A DNA stretch of 64,000 nucleotides from Acridotheres tristis (GCA_037013685.1 CM072886.1:90570422-90634421); one strand, 5' to 3'; positions 41,301 through 56,300 are shown, counted from the first letter of the stretch. Numbers and translations are program-made. Notes: generated by a model from the sequence alone, not told the origin.

Positions 41301-44300
41301 CACCACTGGCATTAAATTGAGAAGGGACACAGGAGGCATATTTGTGTTCATCAACTGTGTGGGTCCTCTCAGTCACCTGTGAGAGAGGCCAGCATGGACC
41401 ACTACCAGGAGTAAGGATGAGCAAAGACTGCACTTTAGGAACCAATCTTGTAGGCTGCACTCTACTTCTATGGTATTTTTAGAGCTTTGGGATGTTTGCT
41501 CGGTGTGTTCATAAACATAACAAATTCTGTTTAGGCTTTTTTTTCAAAACAATAAATATTTCTCTTTCCGTTATTACACCTTTTGTTTGGTGGGCATAAG
41601 AGAATTTGTTAACAAAGATATGTTAGCTTGACTAGTAAGATGCTAAGGGTCTAAATCACCTGGATTTTCTGTGCTCTGGCTTTTAATTACCCACATGAGT
41701 ACATTGGCATTAACACTGAGCACATATAGACTTTCATAGCCATGGAACTGACCACATTGAAACTCTGACATTATCCTTTTAGAGGGGACAGGCAGCAGCC
41801 ACAAAAGCACCAGAAATCCCCCCAATGTACAATAAAAGTAGACCACAGAGCATGCTCGTGGACATAATCATCCTCAGGGAGAAGACAATCTCTCTCTCTT
41901 TGCACTGAGAAGATGAGGAGCCCTCAGCTGCAGGCTTGTGCACACAGGACACATAGCTCAGTGCCCTGAAGAATCTTTGCAAATAACCCCAGCAAAACCC
42001 TGGTGTCATTACAGCTGGGAAAAATATCTATTCTGACTTCTCTGGGGTTAAGATTTCATCCTCAGTCATCACCATCTACAAGCTTTCAAATACTGTGGTT
42101 CATGATCAATACTTGTTATTAGTCACTGCACTTATATTATTGTCTCTCTAGAATATTAACCTCCTCTGGGCCAAGATGGCATGCTGGCTGGACAAGAACA
42201 ATTCTTTGCATTTTACTGAAATATAATAATGCTCAGATTAAAGGAATTTTTTTATGCTCCATCTGACATTATTAACATAAAGCAATGAAAAAAGTGAATG
42301 TCAGTGTTGCATGTGTGACTGTTTCAGCAGAATATACAACTTAAATTGCTGAAGTTTGACTCAGAAACGAGCTTGCCCTGCAGGCAGCTTGTACACACTG
42401 GGATTACAGGCTAGAAGTAACATGCTGCTATCTGGGAAGATATGGACTATCAGAAACCATATCTTAAATCTAGTTCATATCCTAGCATTTACAATATTAT
42501 GCTTAAGTACACAGCTGTGTGCATGCACAGGTAGGGAATCTGTTACTCATAAAAAAATGTTGTCAAATGCATATGTGAGATGGCTATTTCTGAGCTGAAA
42601 CTTCACCAGGACCCAGAAACCTACTAACAGCTTGACCTCAAGGGTTCAAAGGAGGTGTGAAGGATTGGAAAAAGTTGTTCTATTGTCATTATCCAGAGTG
42701 TCCTCATCACGAAGCATCAAGGGGGCCGGTCTTCATTTCTCCAGTTTGTGTTAATTCAGGAGGGCAGAAAATTCTCTCCATGCTATTTAAACCCTCCATC
42801 CATTTTCAGTTATGCTCACTCTGTCTCCCAAAGCACACACTGCAGAACCCCTGGAGCCTCTTCTCAGGAGGCTCAGAGCAATACCAGGCTTCACTTCAAC
42901 CTCCAAGCACTTGCTTCCTGCCAACAGCTCTTGGTTGGTGCCCATGCAAAGGCAACAAACCTACAGATTGTTTTCAAAGACTCAGAATTGCAAGTAGGTG
43001 CATGTAAAAAATTATTAACACACACTTAATGACTATTAATACAAATATGTATGTATGTAGGCATGGAAAAAAAACCCCAAGAACAGTGCCTACAAAGGGG
43101 CTTCCTCAGCACAGCATTGTCACTTCAATTCCCCCATGAAGAGTCTTGAGAACTCAAATGTTCTTCTGTGATTTTTCCCCAGTGACTTTAGTGCTCTTTA
43201 AGATTTGATTTAGCAGAGTCCCAGAGTCTGTGCAATGCTGATGTGTTCACTACTTGTTGTCTTTATAGGAGTTCATCACTTGTTCATCAAATCCCTGATC
43301 TATATAAATGTTCTCTGAAGAAAGGATGTCAAGGTCACAAGGAAACAGAATAGCCTCTTAAGAAGTGGCTGCTAAGCAACCTGATAAAGTGATGTTCCTT
43401 TCCAGAGATGACCAATTTCTTCCAAAAGAAATACTCTTTCCCTCTTCTCAGCATTTTTTTTAATGTGGTATGAGATCATTCATAGCAGCAAAAGAGGCAA
43501 GAATTTAGCATGCTCTGGTTGGTTGATATGATATCTGCTCACACTCCTCACAAACTGCAAATACCCAGCACAGAACCATAAAATGCTGCCTTTTTTTTTT
43601 TTTCCCTCAAGCCTGGGCTAAATTCTTTAAAGTGACAGTTTTTGCCTTTTGTCCTTTATCTCCAAAAGGCCCTAGGGTCCACTCAGGATATCAGTAGCTG
43701 CTTAAGATGTGTGCAGCCAGCTGTGCTTGTACAGAAAAAAGGGCAGAGATCTGTATATTCCTGTGAAGATAGATGGGTTTGCAGCTTATTTCAACTGAAT
43801 AATAATTACATTGGCCCTTGAAAGCTTTGAGCTGGATAGATGGGCCACCCTGTGAGACCCTGTAGTTGTGTGCAGCAGAAACAGGTCCTGCTCCCAAGGA
43901 CTTTGTGCTCTAAAAAGATAAAAAGGTGGGAGCAAAGCAATAGGGGAGAGAAATATATGTCCAATCTGCAGAAAAGGAATTGCTGCTTCTGGTTGTCAAA
44001 GATATAACAGAAAGCCTGTTGTCAGGAAAAAAATGGATGGGCACTGACCCATTTATCCTAAACAGTGGTGATGGTGGCAGAGTCCAGTGGGAGTGAGACT
44101 GCACTCCAGCAGCTCCTCACTCCATGTGGGAAAGAGAGAGGAAATGAAGGGTTACCATTACCCTAGGCCTTGACATCAAACCTTTGAGTCACTTTTTCCC
44201 TCTTTAATCCAGCCCTGCAAATGAAAGGTTTAATCTTTCCTCCTTCCTTGGAATTTTGCCTTCTTACTTCAGATTACTTCCTATGCAATCATTTGTGGAG

Positions 44301-47300
44301 TGTATCTGATGCTATAGGATGCTGCCCATGTGGATAATTTGCTGTTACATGCAGAATTCATATCCTCTATTCTCTTCCAGGGTATCATAGGTTAAGATTA
44401 TGCCTGTGGTAATTTCACACCCTGCCTTAGCTTTTGGGATCAGGTGTGTTTATAAACTCCCTGATCTTCAGCTTAGAGAAAAGAATTGCAAGGAAAAAAA
44501 ATAATCATCTTCCATATCCTCATTTTTAATAACCATTAACATCCCTGATTTTGGCATTTCAGCTTGGCAAACCTTTGTCCTCAGGAGCCAGATTTGCATT
44601 TCAGATTATAGATTTCCCTAGATATACAAAGCATCCCTTTTCCCAGATCAAATCTTATCTTCTAACATAGAGATTAAACTGCCTCTCTGGAGATACAAAG
44701 CTCTTCTACAAGAAACCATGGGAATAGAAACCAGACCTCCTGGCACTCAGCCCTGGGCTGCATTGATACCTAGCTGTGCTGGGGTAGTGGAATCGCAGAT
44801 CTTTCTTGGGAAATTAAAGGGAAGGGAAAGGAGTTGGAGGAAATGAACCACCCACTGTCTACAAGTTTCAGATCGCCTGTTCCCCAGCACCTGATCAGAG
44901 ATTAAGCACTGGGGATGGAAACCTTAATGGAGCAGAATGAAAGATATTTGCTACCAGAAAATACTGCCAGACAGATTTTTGTCTTAGCTGTAACCTCTAG
45001 GCTTTTTGTTTTCAAACTCTGCCAGCTGGAAAATAATTTCTGCAGCTGGCATTCTTCTCACTTCACTATCTTATAAATATGAAAAACAAAATATACACTC
45101 TTCTGTAACAGTACAATTTCTCACATTGCTCTAAAGGGTCACATTTCTTGGCACACACACATCACATATATAACATGGTATTGCAAAATACGTGGGCAGC
45201 TCCTTGTTTGCTTGCATACCAAGCTGGTTTTTAGGTACAAACACAGATTTTGTGCCAAGAAATGAGGCAGTCCCATCTGAAAACTATTTAGAAAATTGCA
45301 GTGATAGATGTCTGCTAGTAGAATTCCAATTATACCCTTGAGAATGACATCCAGAAATGAGATTTTTTTTCCCCTTCTTTTCTTGTTTTTAGATGTTTAG
45401 ATATAATAAGCTCCTCTGAAATTCAGGTGACTGATGCTAAACCCATACCAAATACTATGTTGTTGATTGCAGTATAAAAGCTATATTGTGGTAAGCCAGG
45501 TGTAGAATTGAAACTTTCAACCTCTTAGTCTTTCAGGGAAGCAACAGGGAGCCAGCAAGGCTTGCTGGGCTTTGCAGAGCAGAAAAGCCAGATACCTGCA
45601 TGTCTTGGGAGCAAAAGGATTTGGTAGAAAGAAGAGAGGGAAGGAGGAAGTGAATGGGCTGGATATCTGACTGAACCTAACATATCCTGAAGAAGGATGC
45701 ACCTTACCTATATTTAAAGGGGTTTAGAGCTCAGCCTGCTTTGGTGTATCTTTTCTCATAGGAAAGAGTTCAACTCTCAGCAAAACTATTTGAAATGCAT
45801 TCACAGCTGATGTCCAGTGCAAAGAACTGTCATCAGCGGTGTGTGCTAACTCCCCTCCAGGGATCTCTGACACACAACTTTTAAGAGGGCTTTTATGGCC
45901 CTGCAGACATTGAGCCTAAAGGAGATTTTAGGCTGTACTCTGATCTAAACAACATTAATTCTATCCTTTCTTACCATAGTATCAGTATATTCTTCCAGCT
46001 TTACTTCAGTTACCATCTTGTTATGCTGCAAAAAGAGATCTCGCAGGAAATCCTGTAGTAAGAAAAGAGAGAAATTTTACTCTCTAGAGTAAATTCAAGA
46101 AATAACAGTAGGAAATTAAATTCAAATTCAGCAGGGTTACACAAATCTAGTTTCACATTCCTGGTTAGTACTAGTGTCTTCAGTTTGACAAAATTCAAAT
46201 TTTTTTAGCTGAAACATGGGGTTTTTTTAAATTTGAAAGTAATTAAATTTCACCAGAATAGGCATACTGGAATGAGTCCTAATAGATTCATGAAAGAAGC
46301 AAAAGATAACATGAGTCCAGAAATACATGCTAATTATCTCAAATCAAAATATTTGCCATTCAGTAAAACACTCAAGCCTCCTTTTACATCTTTGCTGGGA
46401 CACAGGCTGAAGCCACACACTGAGACTTCAGCACATGATGTGCAGCCCAGGCATGGACTTCTGTGACTGCTGGCACAAAGTGTTAAGAGTTACAGTTTCT
46501 GAACAGGCTCTTGCCTCAATAGCCTCAGCTTTAATGAGAAATCAGTGTTCGGAAAACCTGCACGTTCAGGAAGAGATTGTGAAGAAATCCCCTTAATAAA
46601 ACACAATGGCTTTGGCTCTGTTCAGCTGGGAGAAGCACATATGCAAAGCCAAGGTGAGGCAGTGCTTGTGGGGCTCACTGGATGCCTCATGTCACCAAGA
46701 CAACTGAGGTCATGGGACAAGGCTAGGGGGAAGCAGGACATTGAGGGCAACAGCAAACCATCCTCCCTCCTGCAGGACCCCTGAGACCATGCCAGAAGGC
46801 ACAAGTCCTTAAATTTGCTATGAACAACCCAGAAATGCCATTTGTCAATCACACAAAAAGACAGCAAATTGGTAAAGCTGATGGAAGAGCCCCCATTGAC
46901 ATCAGTGAACTGTAGGTCAAGCCCAAAGATATTTGTTAGAATAACTTACTTTGAGTTCACCAGCTGAAATAAATCCACTGCTGTCAGCATCATAACTGCG
47001 CCAGATCTGAATGGGGATAGATTGATGTGAGCACATAAATATTGCAGTCACTCGTGATAGATTGTAAAGATTCAAAGCAGAACTTCCATAATGAGCAAGT
47101 TGTTGCATTAGCCAACATTTAATTAATTGTAGATGAAATAAAATAAACTTTTAGCACAATAGCTCTTACTCACACTTGGATGCTATACATGCTACATGCT
47201 GCTATCACATGTTTAATGCAGAAACACTGTCTATAACAGGAACACAATACTAAGAAACTGTATTTTGCATTTCTTGCCTAATTTGTACATGTAGTTTTCT

Positions 47301-50300
47301 TTTATTGCTCTGAGTCAAGGCCATACACAACAGGCCATTGATTTGCAGAAGCCCCCAGCTTGTATGTGAAATAAAAGTAACTGCATGAAGTCTTGGAAAA
47401 ATTGAAACTCCATGTTGGGATACTTTGGGGCAGAGATCAGAGGAAGAATGGGCAAAGTTCTGTTGACTCAACTTATGGAGGTTTCCTGTCCATGCCCTAA
47501 CAGTTTCAGGATAAATTGGTGTTTAAAATGTGCCTGCTCTGCTGTCTTGGTCTATACTGTACTGCAGGTGAGGAGGTGCAGGGGAGAATTGATGAGTGGA
47601 GATGTTTTGTCTGTAGTGGCATGACTGATAGGTGGCTGAGAGTGTTTGTGAAATGTAATGAGTTCTCTGGGTACCCTTGGTCCAGTCCTAGACACCACAC
47701 CTCTGTTTTGCTGGTGTAAATAATGTAAAACCTTCTCTACCTGAACAAGTCAGAACGTGTTTTGCTTCCACAATACCCATCTATTTCCCAAGCTGTGCTT
47801 TACAGAGGACAGAAGGGCTGGTGTTGAAAAGGCTGGTAGTGTGCAAATGGGATGAGGCAGTGTAGAGATACAGACCCGCATGAATTCCACACTGTTGTCC
47901 AAGGGAGTTTCCCGTCGGAAAAGCAGTAGGAAGTTCTCATCATCCGGCAAGATCATATTCGCAAGCTGGATAAAAAACATTTTAAAAATTCCCCACAACA
48001 AAAAACAAACCCACACCATGAAAGTAAAGAGAAAACTTGGGTAGCTGCTGTCCCAGTATGTGAAATATAGGTTTGACATGTTTCTCCCTTGGAAATAAAC
48101 TCCAGACCAAAGGATCTGGCCAATGTAATACTCTGTGAGTCACCTCCTCTGCACACAGGCTTTATCTTCCAGATCTCCCAAGTCTGCTATAGGTCTTAAT
48201 CACAGAATGGTTTGGGTTGGAATGGACCTTTAAAGGTCATCCAATCCAACTCCCCTGCAATAGGCAGGCACATCTTCAACTAGATCAGGTTGTTCAGAAC
48301 CCTGTCCAGCCCGACCTTTGATGTTTCTAGGGATGGGGCATCAACCAAATCCCTAGGCAACCCCTTTGAGTCCTTCACCACCCTCATTAAAAAAAGTCTT
48401 CCTTAATCTACTCTTAATCTACCCCCTTTCAGTTTAAAACCATTACCCCTTTTTCTATTCCTAAAGACCCTATAAAAAGTCTGTTCTAATTCCCCATCCT
48501 TCTATAAAAGAAATCCTGGGCTAGGGTTGGGCAGAGATACCTCCTGGATTTGCAAACGTCCATCTGTGGTGACATCGTAGACAGACATGAATTGCTCCTT
48601 CATCCTCTGAACTTCTTCTTCTGTGATGGTGCTCTGCCATGGGGAAAACAACAAGTGCATAAAAATTGCTGAGGGCACCAAAAGACTCTCCTGGAAGAAA
48701 TCTCTCCTCACTCACAGATAATCACCAGGATCATTGCATTCTTACAGTTGGGGGTAATGCTTTTAAAAGCCCACAGACAAACCATTGTGAAAAAATTGTG
48801 GGTTTTTTTGGAAAAAAAGTCCTACGCATATCTTTGCAGCTACTAAGCTTTGGTTGGAAGATCAGTGTTTGGAAACCCCAAAATATTTCAGTGACACTTG
48901 CTTCCTTAGCCAACTGCTCCCATTAAATCACTGGGGTTTGGTTTTGCTCAAGTGTGTGTTACAGCAATTTCCATCCAGCTTGTTTTCAGCTTGTGCTTTC
49001 CAGGAAGATATCCTTATCCTTGAATGACATCTCTGCAGTTCATTAGATCATCAGCCTTGAAAGGTGTCAGTGGAGCTAGATTGTTGCTTATTATTGCCTG
49101 TTAGCTGATTTAAGACCTGGCACCAAGCCCTGTAAGTGTTTGTGGGCTAATAGCAGAATTTCAAGCAACTGACATACTCTTTGTATCTGCTCAACCCTGT
49201 AATCGATTTATACATAGTGAGGAATTCTCCAGACTTGTCAGGTTATGTGTTTTGACAGGCATTGCTGTGACAGGTGAAATGCAATGCTTAGGTTCATCAG
49301 GCACAGTTTCTTTAGGGAAACCATGAGGGTACCCACTCTGACTGGACTACACAAAATACAATTTCCTCACCATGTAAAAAGGCTTCTGGTCATATGAGCA
49401 TCCTGGCTTCTCTCCCAATAGTGTGGGAGGGGAGGGAAAGAAAGGAGAAGGATAATCCACACTGGATTGTGGCATACCTCTGTAGAACTTTTTACAAGAC
49501 AATAAATTAACTTCTTCCCAATCCCTGAATAAAAGTCCTTCAAAGTTTTTATCATGTCTATAACCAGGTAGATGTGGGACTACAGCTATTCCTTCCTGGG
49601 TCTACTATAAGACAATTTCTCATTCTTTCCAGCTGCTATTGAAGCTCCATTAGGTTGTACACTCCCTTTTTTATTACTGTGACACAAGACCATGAGTGAC
49701 TTTCCCAAATTTACCCAGTGCACAGCTCCACACAGTGCAGCCCTTGGGGTGCATCCTTGCTGTGTAACACCAAAGGTGGCAGCTCCCAGTTTGGTGATGA
49801 AACACCAAGCAGTGATCCCACTGGGATGCACCCAAGGTGGAAGGCCCCAGGAATGGCTGAGTGAGTCCCAGGGCATGGCTGCAGGATTCCCCTTTCCCAT
49901 GGTGGTGTCCAGAAAGTCCTACAGGCTTGGGTATTGAGGGCACAGGACATCACTGAACACACACTTCTGTTTCTTTCCCCTTGGCATTATAACTCACCCT
50001 CATGCTATTTAAATTGCCTTCTGACAGCACCTTGATACTTTGAGACACCTCCCAGGAGTAAGGCGAACCCATCAGTTGCTAACTTCAATAGGCTTGCAGA
50101 GTACTTTGAAATGATCCTCCTCCAAGCCCAGCAGGATGAGTTATTTCCAAAATGATAATTCATAGCTGATATTTGAAAAGTGTGCTGTGCAATTCAAACT
50201 ACTCATTTGTTAAAATGCTTATTGCTCTACTTGGTGTCAACTATTAACCACCACTTCACTGAGCTTTCTGTGGCAGGGACACTGTTATCTGCATAAAAAT

Positions 50301-53300
50301 AGGACAGCCTCCTTCTTTTTATAAACTAATTTAAACTATGGGATACATCAAGTAAATGCCTGGAATTCTAACAATCTTTAAACAGCTCCAAAAGCTTTTA
50401 GTCCAAGGGGTCACAGTGGATCTTTCAATTTGGACCATCTTTCTCTCTTCATAAATATTCTACTTATGAAACACAACTGGTAAGAGTTCTACCAAAACCC
50501 AGCCTTTACTCACAAAGAATAAAATAATAAAACACAAACTGGCTTTCCCAAGGCGTATGTTGAAGAGAAAATTACTTCAATATTAAAAGTGTTTACGCTA
50601 AGAACAATTCACATCATGTTATGACCATTAGGTTTCAAAGAGGACCCTTCTCTTGACCAAAAAACCCCCAGAAGCCTGAAAAAAAACCTCAACAGATCAA
50701 ATAAGACATTTCAAACAGAAACTAAGGTTGGGAGACCTGGTTTTCAAGATCGACCTATTGGTGGTGCAAACAAGTAGCTTGCTCTATTTTCCTTTTTATT
50801 CCAAAAACACTTAAAAGGCTGGAAAAACCCCATACTGCACCTGATCTGTTCCCCTTGACCAAGCAAGGTCAATGATCTGAACGCTCATCTCACGCCATTA
50901 GCAAGGAGGCTGGGGCTGTGCAAATTGGGAGGGGACACAGCCAGGACAGCTGACTCCAGCTGACCCAAAAGATACACCATACCATATGGCATGGTGCTCA
51001 GTATATAGAGAGGGGGAAGAAGGAGAAAAGGAAGGTGTTTGAAGTGTGGTGTTTGTCTTCTGAAGTCAGCATGATTGAACACTGCTTTCCTGGACATGGC
51101 TGAACAGCTGCCTGCCCATGGGAAGTGGTGAATGAATTCTTTGTTTTGCCTTGGCTTGTGCCCTTGGGTTTTGGTTTACCTACTAAAACATCTTTATCTC
51201 AACCCATGAGGTTTTTCTACTTTTCTGATTCCCTCTCCCATTTCACTGGGGAGTGAGTGAGTGGCTGTGTAGGGCTGCCTGATGGGTTAAATAATGTTAT
51301 AACAAATAGTAGCACACAAAAACGTGCCTCTTATAAGATGGAACAGAAGGAAATGGCAGCAAGTAAACGTCTGTAGTTGGGCACATCTTTCTTTACCAGA
51401 AAATGCTGTCTTGATTATGTTGCCTGTCTCAAGCAACAGATCCTTAACCAGTTTCAAAGGTTTGCAAAGCTTTCCCTTTTGTGAGGGGTTAAGTGAATGC
51501 TGTTGCATCCTTTTCAGTCACTCTGTACAGAGAAGCTTTTCTTGAAATTCCTTGTTTTCCCTGGTGCATGCACTTCCCTGAGTTTGTGGATGATGTGTAG
51601 TTTCCAAGGGCTGCTGCATGTTCTCACTGCACCAGGAAAGAGATCTCTACTACTTACCATGAGGAGAAGGCCATGCCATTTTTATTCTCATAAAAGAACA
51701 CAATTTAAAAATATTGCTGTGACTTTGTTAACATACTTTTCAGGGTTAACAAGTAAATTTCTTACTACAGATGTTCTTCCACAGAGTTTTACAGAGAAAA
51801 GCTTCTGTGCTTCAAGTTACTATAACAAATGAATTTTCTGCTTTCTCCTTTCCATGTCCAGTCTGTCTTCTGTTTTGTGAAAACCTTTTAGAAGTATTTG
51901 TAGTATCACAAAGGTAATTTGTTTTTTAATAATGTTTGTAATCACAGAAAGGGCATGATCACATATTTTTAAAATTTCTACAGCATTTAATTTCTTTTTC
52001 ATGGCTGGTTATGATTGTTTGGAAACCTGGCTGTAATCTGTCTTCTTTGTTAATCCATTCCTTTTATATTGTTGCACTCTTTGCCTCATGCTGACTAATT
52101 AAATTTTTGCTCCTTAAGGGATTCATGTGCTTGGCAGAATTTTGCCCTGATGAAAACACAACTATGAGTCACTTGGTTTGGGGGGCAAAAAGTAAATGTC
52201 TGGAGCACTGCAGAGCCTTTCCTATTTGATGAAATGGGATGTCTCATTTAATTCCTGTTGGTCAAGAAAATCCTGTAATAAATTGATTTATTTTTCCTTC
52301 TTGACATGGTTTTAGAAGGTAGCTGCTATATTGATTAGGGTATAAAAAAGAATGAAACTACATTTAAGTGATGATTATACGCTGTTTCTTGAAAAAAACC
52401 TAGAGAATTTTTGGAAAATGCTGGCTTGAACATGCGTCTTCTAGTGTTTCAGCCAAATATGAGAGAAAGGCCATCAAGTTCCTACAAGATCTATGAAAAA
52501 TAAATCGTGTCTGCCAAGGAGAATTGGAAAACAAAATCAACTATTATTGTGCCAAAAGCTACACAGTACAGATATGAGGCCAGCAAGAACCAGATGAGAG
52601 ACATCAGTAATGCACACTTTGACTTTAGAAGAAGAACCTTTCATTTTTGGGCCAGACATTTCTTCATTGTAAAAACTAACTTAATGAATTACTTTGTTAC
52701 CCTCATGCAGCTGTAGGTTGGATTGCCTGCATAATTCTGGGATATCACCCTACATCTCCAGGGCCAATTCCTCCTTTGAGCCAATCTTGCTCATTTAACT
52801 TCAGTGCTATCACTTGAGAATTTGGCCCTGTACTTTGGTTAGGATTTTTGATTAGGATTTACTGTACTCCTGCATGCCACAATAGATGAGCACTTACCCT
52901 GTCATCCTGCATTGCGTTTTTGGTTCCTTTTTTACCTTTCATCAGCACAAATGCAGGAAAGCTTTTTTTTCTGCAGTAGACACCAGCATCCAACAAAGGC
53001 TACTGCAGCTTTCCCTCTGCCATCATGGTTTAGTGGTTAGGTTTTCGACAGGTTCTTTATTCTGTCCTCTCTGCTAGGCTGAAAGTTGTTTGATATGTGT
53101 TTTGGTGATGAAAACATATTGTGTCATTTTTATCATGAGTATGTTGAGCTTGCATTAAGAAACACCTCAAGGCTTCCATGCCTTAATGTGGAGGTACAGG
53201 ATTAGGAGCTGGCCAGGGTAATTAAAGCTGATGAAAGCCACATCTAAAGAAATAACTCTATTTGGCAAGAATCAGAATGATAGAATGGTTTGGGTTGAAA

Positions 53301-56300
53301 GGAACCTCAAAGATCATCCAGTTTCAACATCTTCCCGTAGACCAGGCTGCTCAAAGTCCCATCCAACCTGAACAGTTCCAGGGATGGGGCATCCACAGCT
53401 TCTTTGAACAACCTGTTCCAGGGCATCTCCACCCTGACAGGAAAGAATTCCTTCCTAATATTTAAAGAGCCAGGATTGCCTGGGGGTTAGAATTCTGAAA
53501 TATCTGGAATTGAATGCAAGCTGATTGCTCTGTGCTGGGGTCTTCTTGCTGTTCACCTCCTGGTCACCATTGACCTTAGGTCTCTTGAGGTGGTAAAGCA
53601 CAGGGGAAGTCTGCCTTGGATGGCTTTGAGGCTAGCTGATATTTTGGCCATTAAACTTTGTTTGATTAGCTGTTGCATTCCTGACCATGTTAAATTATAC
53701 ACATTATTTAGACAATGCAGTGTGCAAGGTGAGGATGAAGTGCAAGAGAAGCTGGAGGGTGTTTCTATTCTTTGGAAGTAAAAAGCAAAGACAAATCCTT
53801 AATGGCTGATCAACGTGAGCTCCAGAGGATTAACTTCAGTCCTTTCCAGTCGTAATTGGTGGTTTTCAGACAGAAGGGATTTAAACAAGGCTAATACCTG
53901 TCTTGTCTGACCAAATTTACACTTCAACAATTGTTGTGGTCTCCTACACACTTACAGTTAGTTGAAGGCAGCCATCCTTTCTTTATCAGAAAGTTTTCTA
54001 TCTAATTTGAGTACAATTTAAGCAAAGTGAAATACCTTTCTGAGAATGCCCAATGGCAATGTGCATTTCTCTCCATATCTACTCAGATATTATTTGTTTT
54101 ATGGAAACTTTCCGTAATCCAGCCCCAAAATTTATAGCCATTCCTCTATAAAACTCTTATCTAATTATTATGAGAATATACATAGAGCTTCATTAAAACC
54201 ATAGAAAATGGCAAGCAAGGAAGATCCAAAGTGATCTTGATACAGAAAGAAAGATGTACAGGAATATAAGACAGAAATGCAGGAGCTATAGTTCTTGTTA
54301 TAATAAAATTACTTCTTTGATGCTGGAAGAAACTGTCCTTTCCACTGAGCTTTCACTTCAGTATAAAAACTTTTAGAAAAAGCATGGAAAGAGGTGCCAC
54401 AATGTAGAAGAAAGAGGTTTATGAAAGAGCAGAAGAGAGCCCAGGCAGCTCATGGCAGCCATGAAGTAGCAGGTTGGAAGCTGGAGGCTCATGGTCAAAG
54501 AGAAGTCACAGCAGTGATAAGAGAAACAAGTGGATAATGCCAGCAGCTTGAAAATGTAATGCTGTCATGAGGATGAATTACACACACCTGGAGCTGGAGG
54601 GCTTTTCTTAGGACTGGGAGAATAGTATAGAACAGAACAGAATGGAACGGAATAGAACGGAACAGAACGGAATGGAACAGAACAGAACAGAATAGAATAT
54701 TCCAGTTGGAAAAGACCCACAACAACCATCTAGTCTAGTTGTCTGACCACTTTGGGACTGGACAGAAGTTAAAGTGTGATGTTAAGTGCATTGTCCACAA
54801 ACCTCCAGCAATCACTCATTGCTGGAGGAGAAGGGACAGGAAGCAGCATCTGGGATTTGGCTGGTTTACTACAAGTCTGCCTTTGTGGCAAAGTTTTCCC
54901 TTTCCCTCCACAATTGTTGATGGTTCAGTAAATACAATGAATTGGCCTCAACCACTGGATGTTATTTCAAGTTTCTTTCCTCGTTCAGAGTTGTCAGGAA
55001 GAGCTGTGTCTCTCAGCTTCCCAACAGGCTCATTTTTGCATTGTTTTCCCAGCTGCTCCCATCCCCTGGCATTTAGTGTCAGTTGGGGATGCTAGAGTAA
55101 CTGGGAAGAAAAACAGAGCTGAAGGACCACAGTGGTCATTAAGAAAAATAACAGCTTAGAGAACGCAGGCTGAAAAAATATAATTATGAAGCCATTCTCT
55201 ATTCAAGCAGAGACAACTTCTAGTGCTGATAACATTATTTATCACTTGTGTAGCACTCACTTCAGACACAGTCACTAATTAATCCTTGTGACACATCTGT
55301 AAGTTGTGCCAGTTCTTTAACTGTACAAGCAAACAAAGATGTTAAGAACCCAAAGGAATAAAGGTCAAGATGAGTGGTACAGCAGAGAGATGCTCAGTCC
55401 CAGCTTATTGCTTTTATCACAGAAGACACTTTCTGTAGGACAGCAAAACCAACGCAGACAGGACCCTTTACCCCCTCCTGCCATAATCAAGCCTGTACAA
55501 TATAAATCATGTGAAAAAGAGAAAAATATCTCAATGTTGCTAGACAAACTCATTGTACAAAGATAGTAAAGACCTTTGTTTAACTTGGTGCTCAAATGCC
55601 CCAGGGGAGTGGGCAGAGGACTGCTCTCAGCCTCCCAGGACAAAGCTCCCCTTGGGTTTTCTGCCACAAAGACAGCCTGCTCTGCCTGCACCCTGCCAGG
55701 TAGTTTTATCCCTCATATTACCAGAGCGGAAATACTGCCAAAAATAGCCAAGAAGACTAGAGGGAAAAAACCAAAAGCACTGGAGAGCCTGTCTGAGCAC
55801 CCTGAAAGTTAGTGAGCACTGTCTTCCAGAATTAGCCTATTTCTTCTATTTAATAGTAGGAGAGGGAGTTGGTTCTTTCTCTAGTCAATCTATGTTAAAC
55901 TATTTCTTTTAATGGCAAAACTCAGATAGCAGAAGCAAAGGAGATGCAAACTGGATCAGGGTGCCGAGCTAAGCTGGAGTCATCCAAGCAGGGACTTCTA
56001 ACAAGTGATAAAACTAATATTGACATCCTCAAGCGGAATGTTCATTGCTAGAACACTCTCATTTTGCGAGTTCAGTATGCTGATAAATGACACAAGGTAA
56101 CAGAGTTCACACTGGTATCAGCAAGACCACAAAAATCGCTGTTACACACAAGGTTTGCTACTCAGCTGGTGTGATGCTGTCCCAGACCTCATGTGAGGGA
56201 TGCACAGGGGCAGCAATGGGCTAGAGTGAGGCTTGGAGTTTCTCTTGACTCACATCCTCAGAAAGCTGCCTTCAGCATGAGATCTCTGGTTAACTCTGGA

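Noticed and set aside
54495..54725. 76-codon minus-strand frame with repeated SVLF/FHS words
   Set aside because: It is a translation of the pentamer microsatellite.
55200..55330. Possible ancient MIR-like SINE in reverse orientation in SCGN intron 2
   Set aside because: The order of motifs is suggestive but the match is weak. Not listed as a feature.
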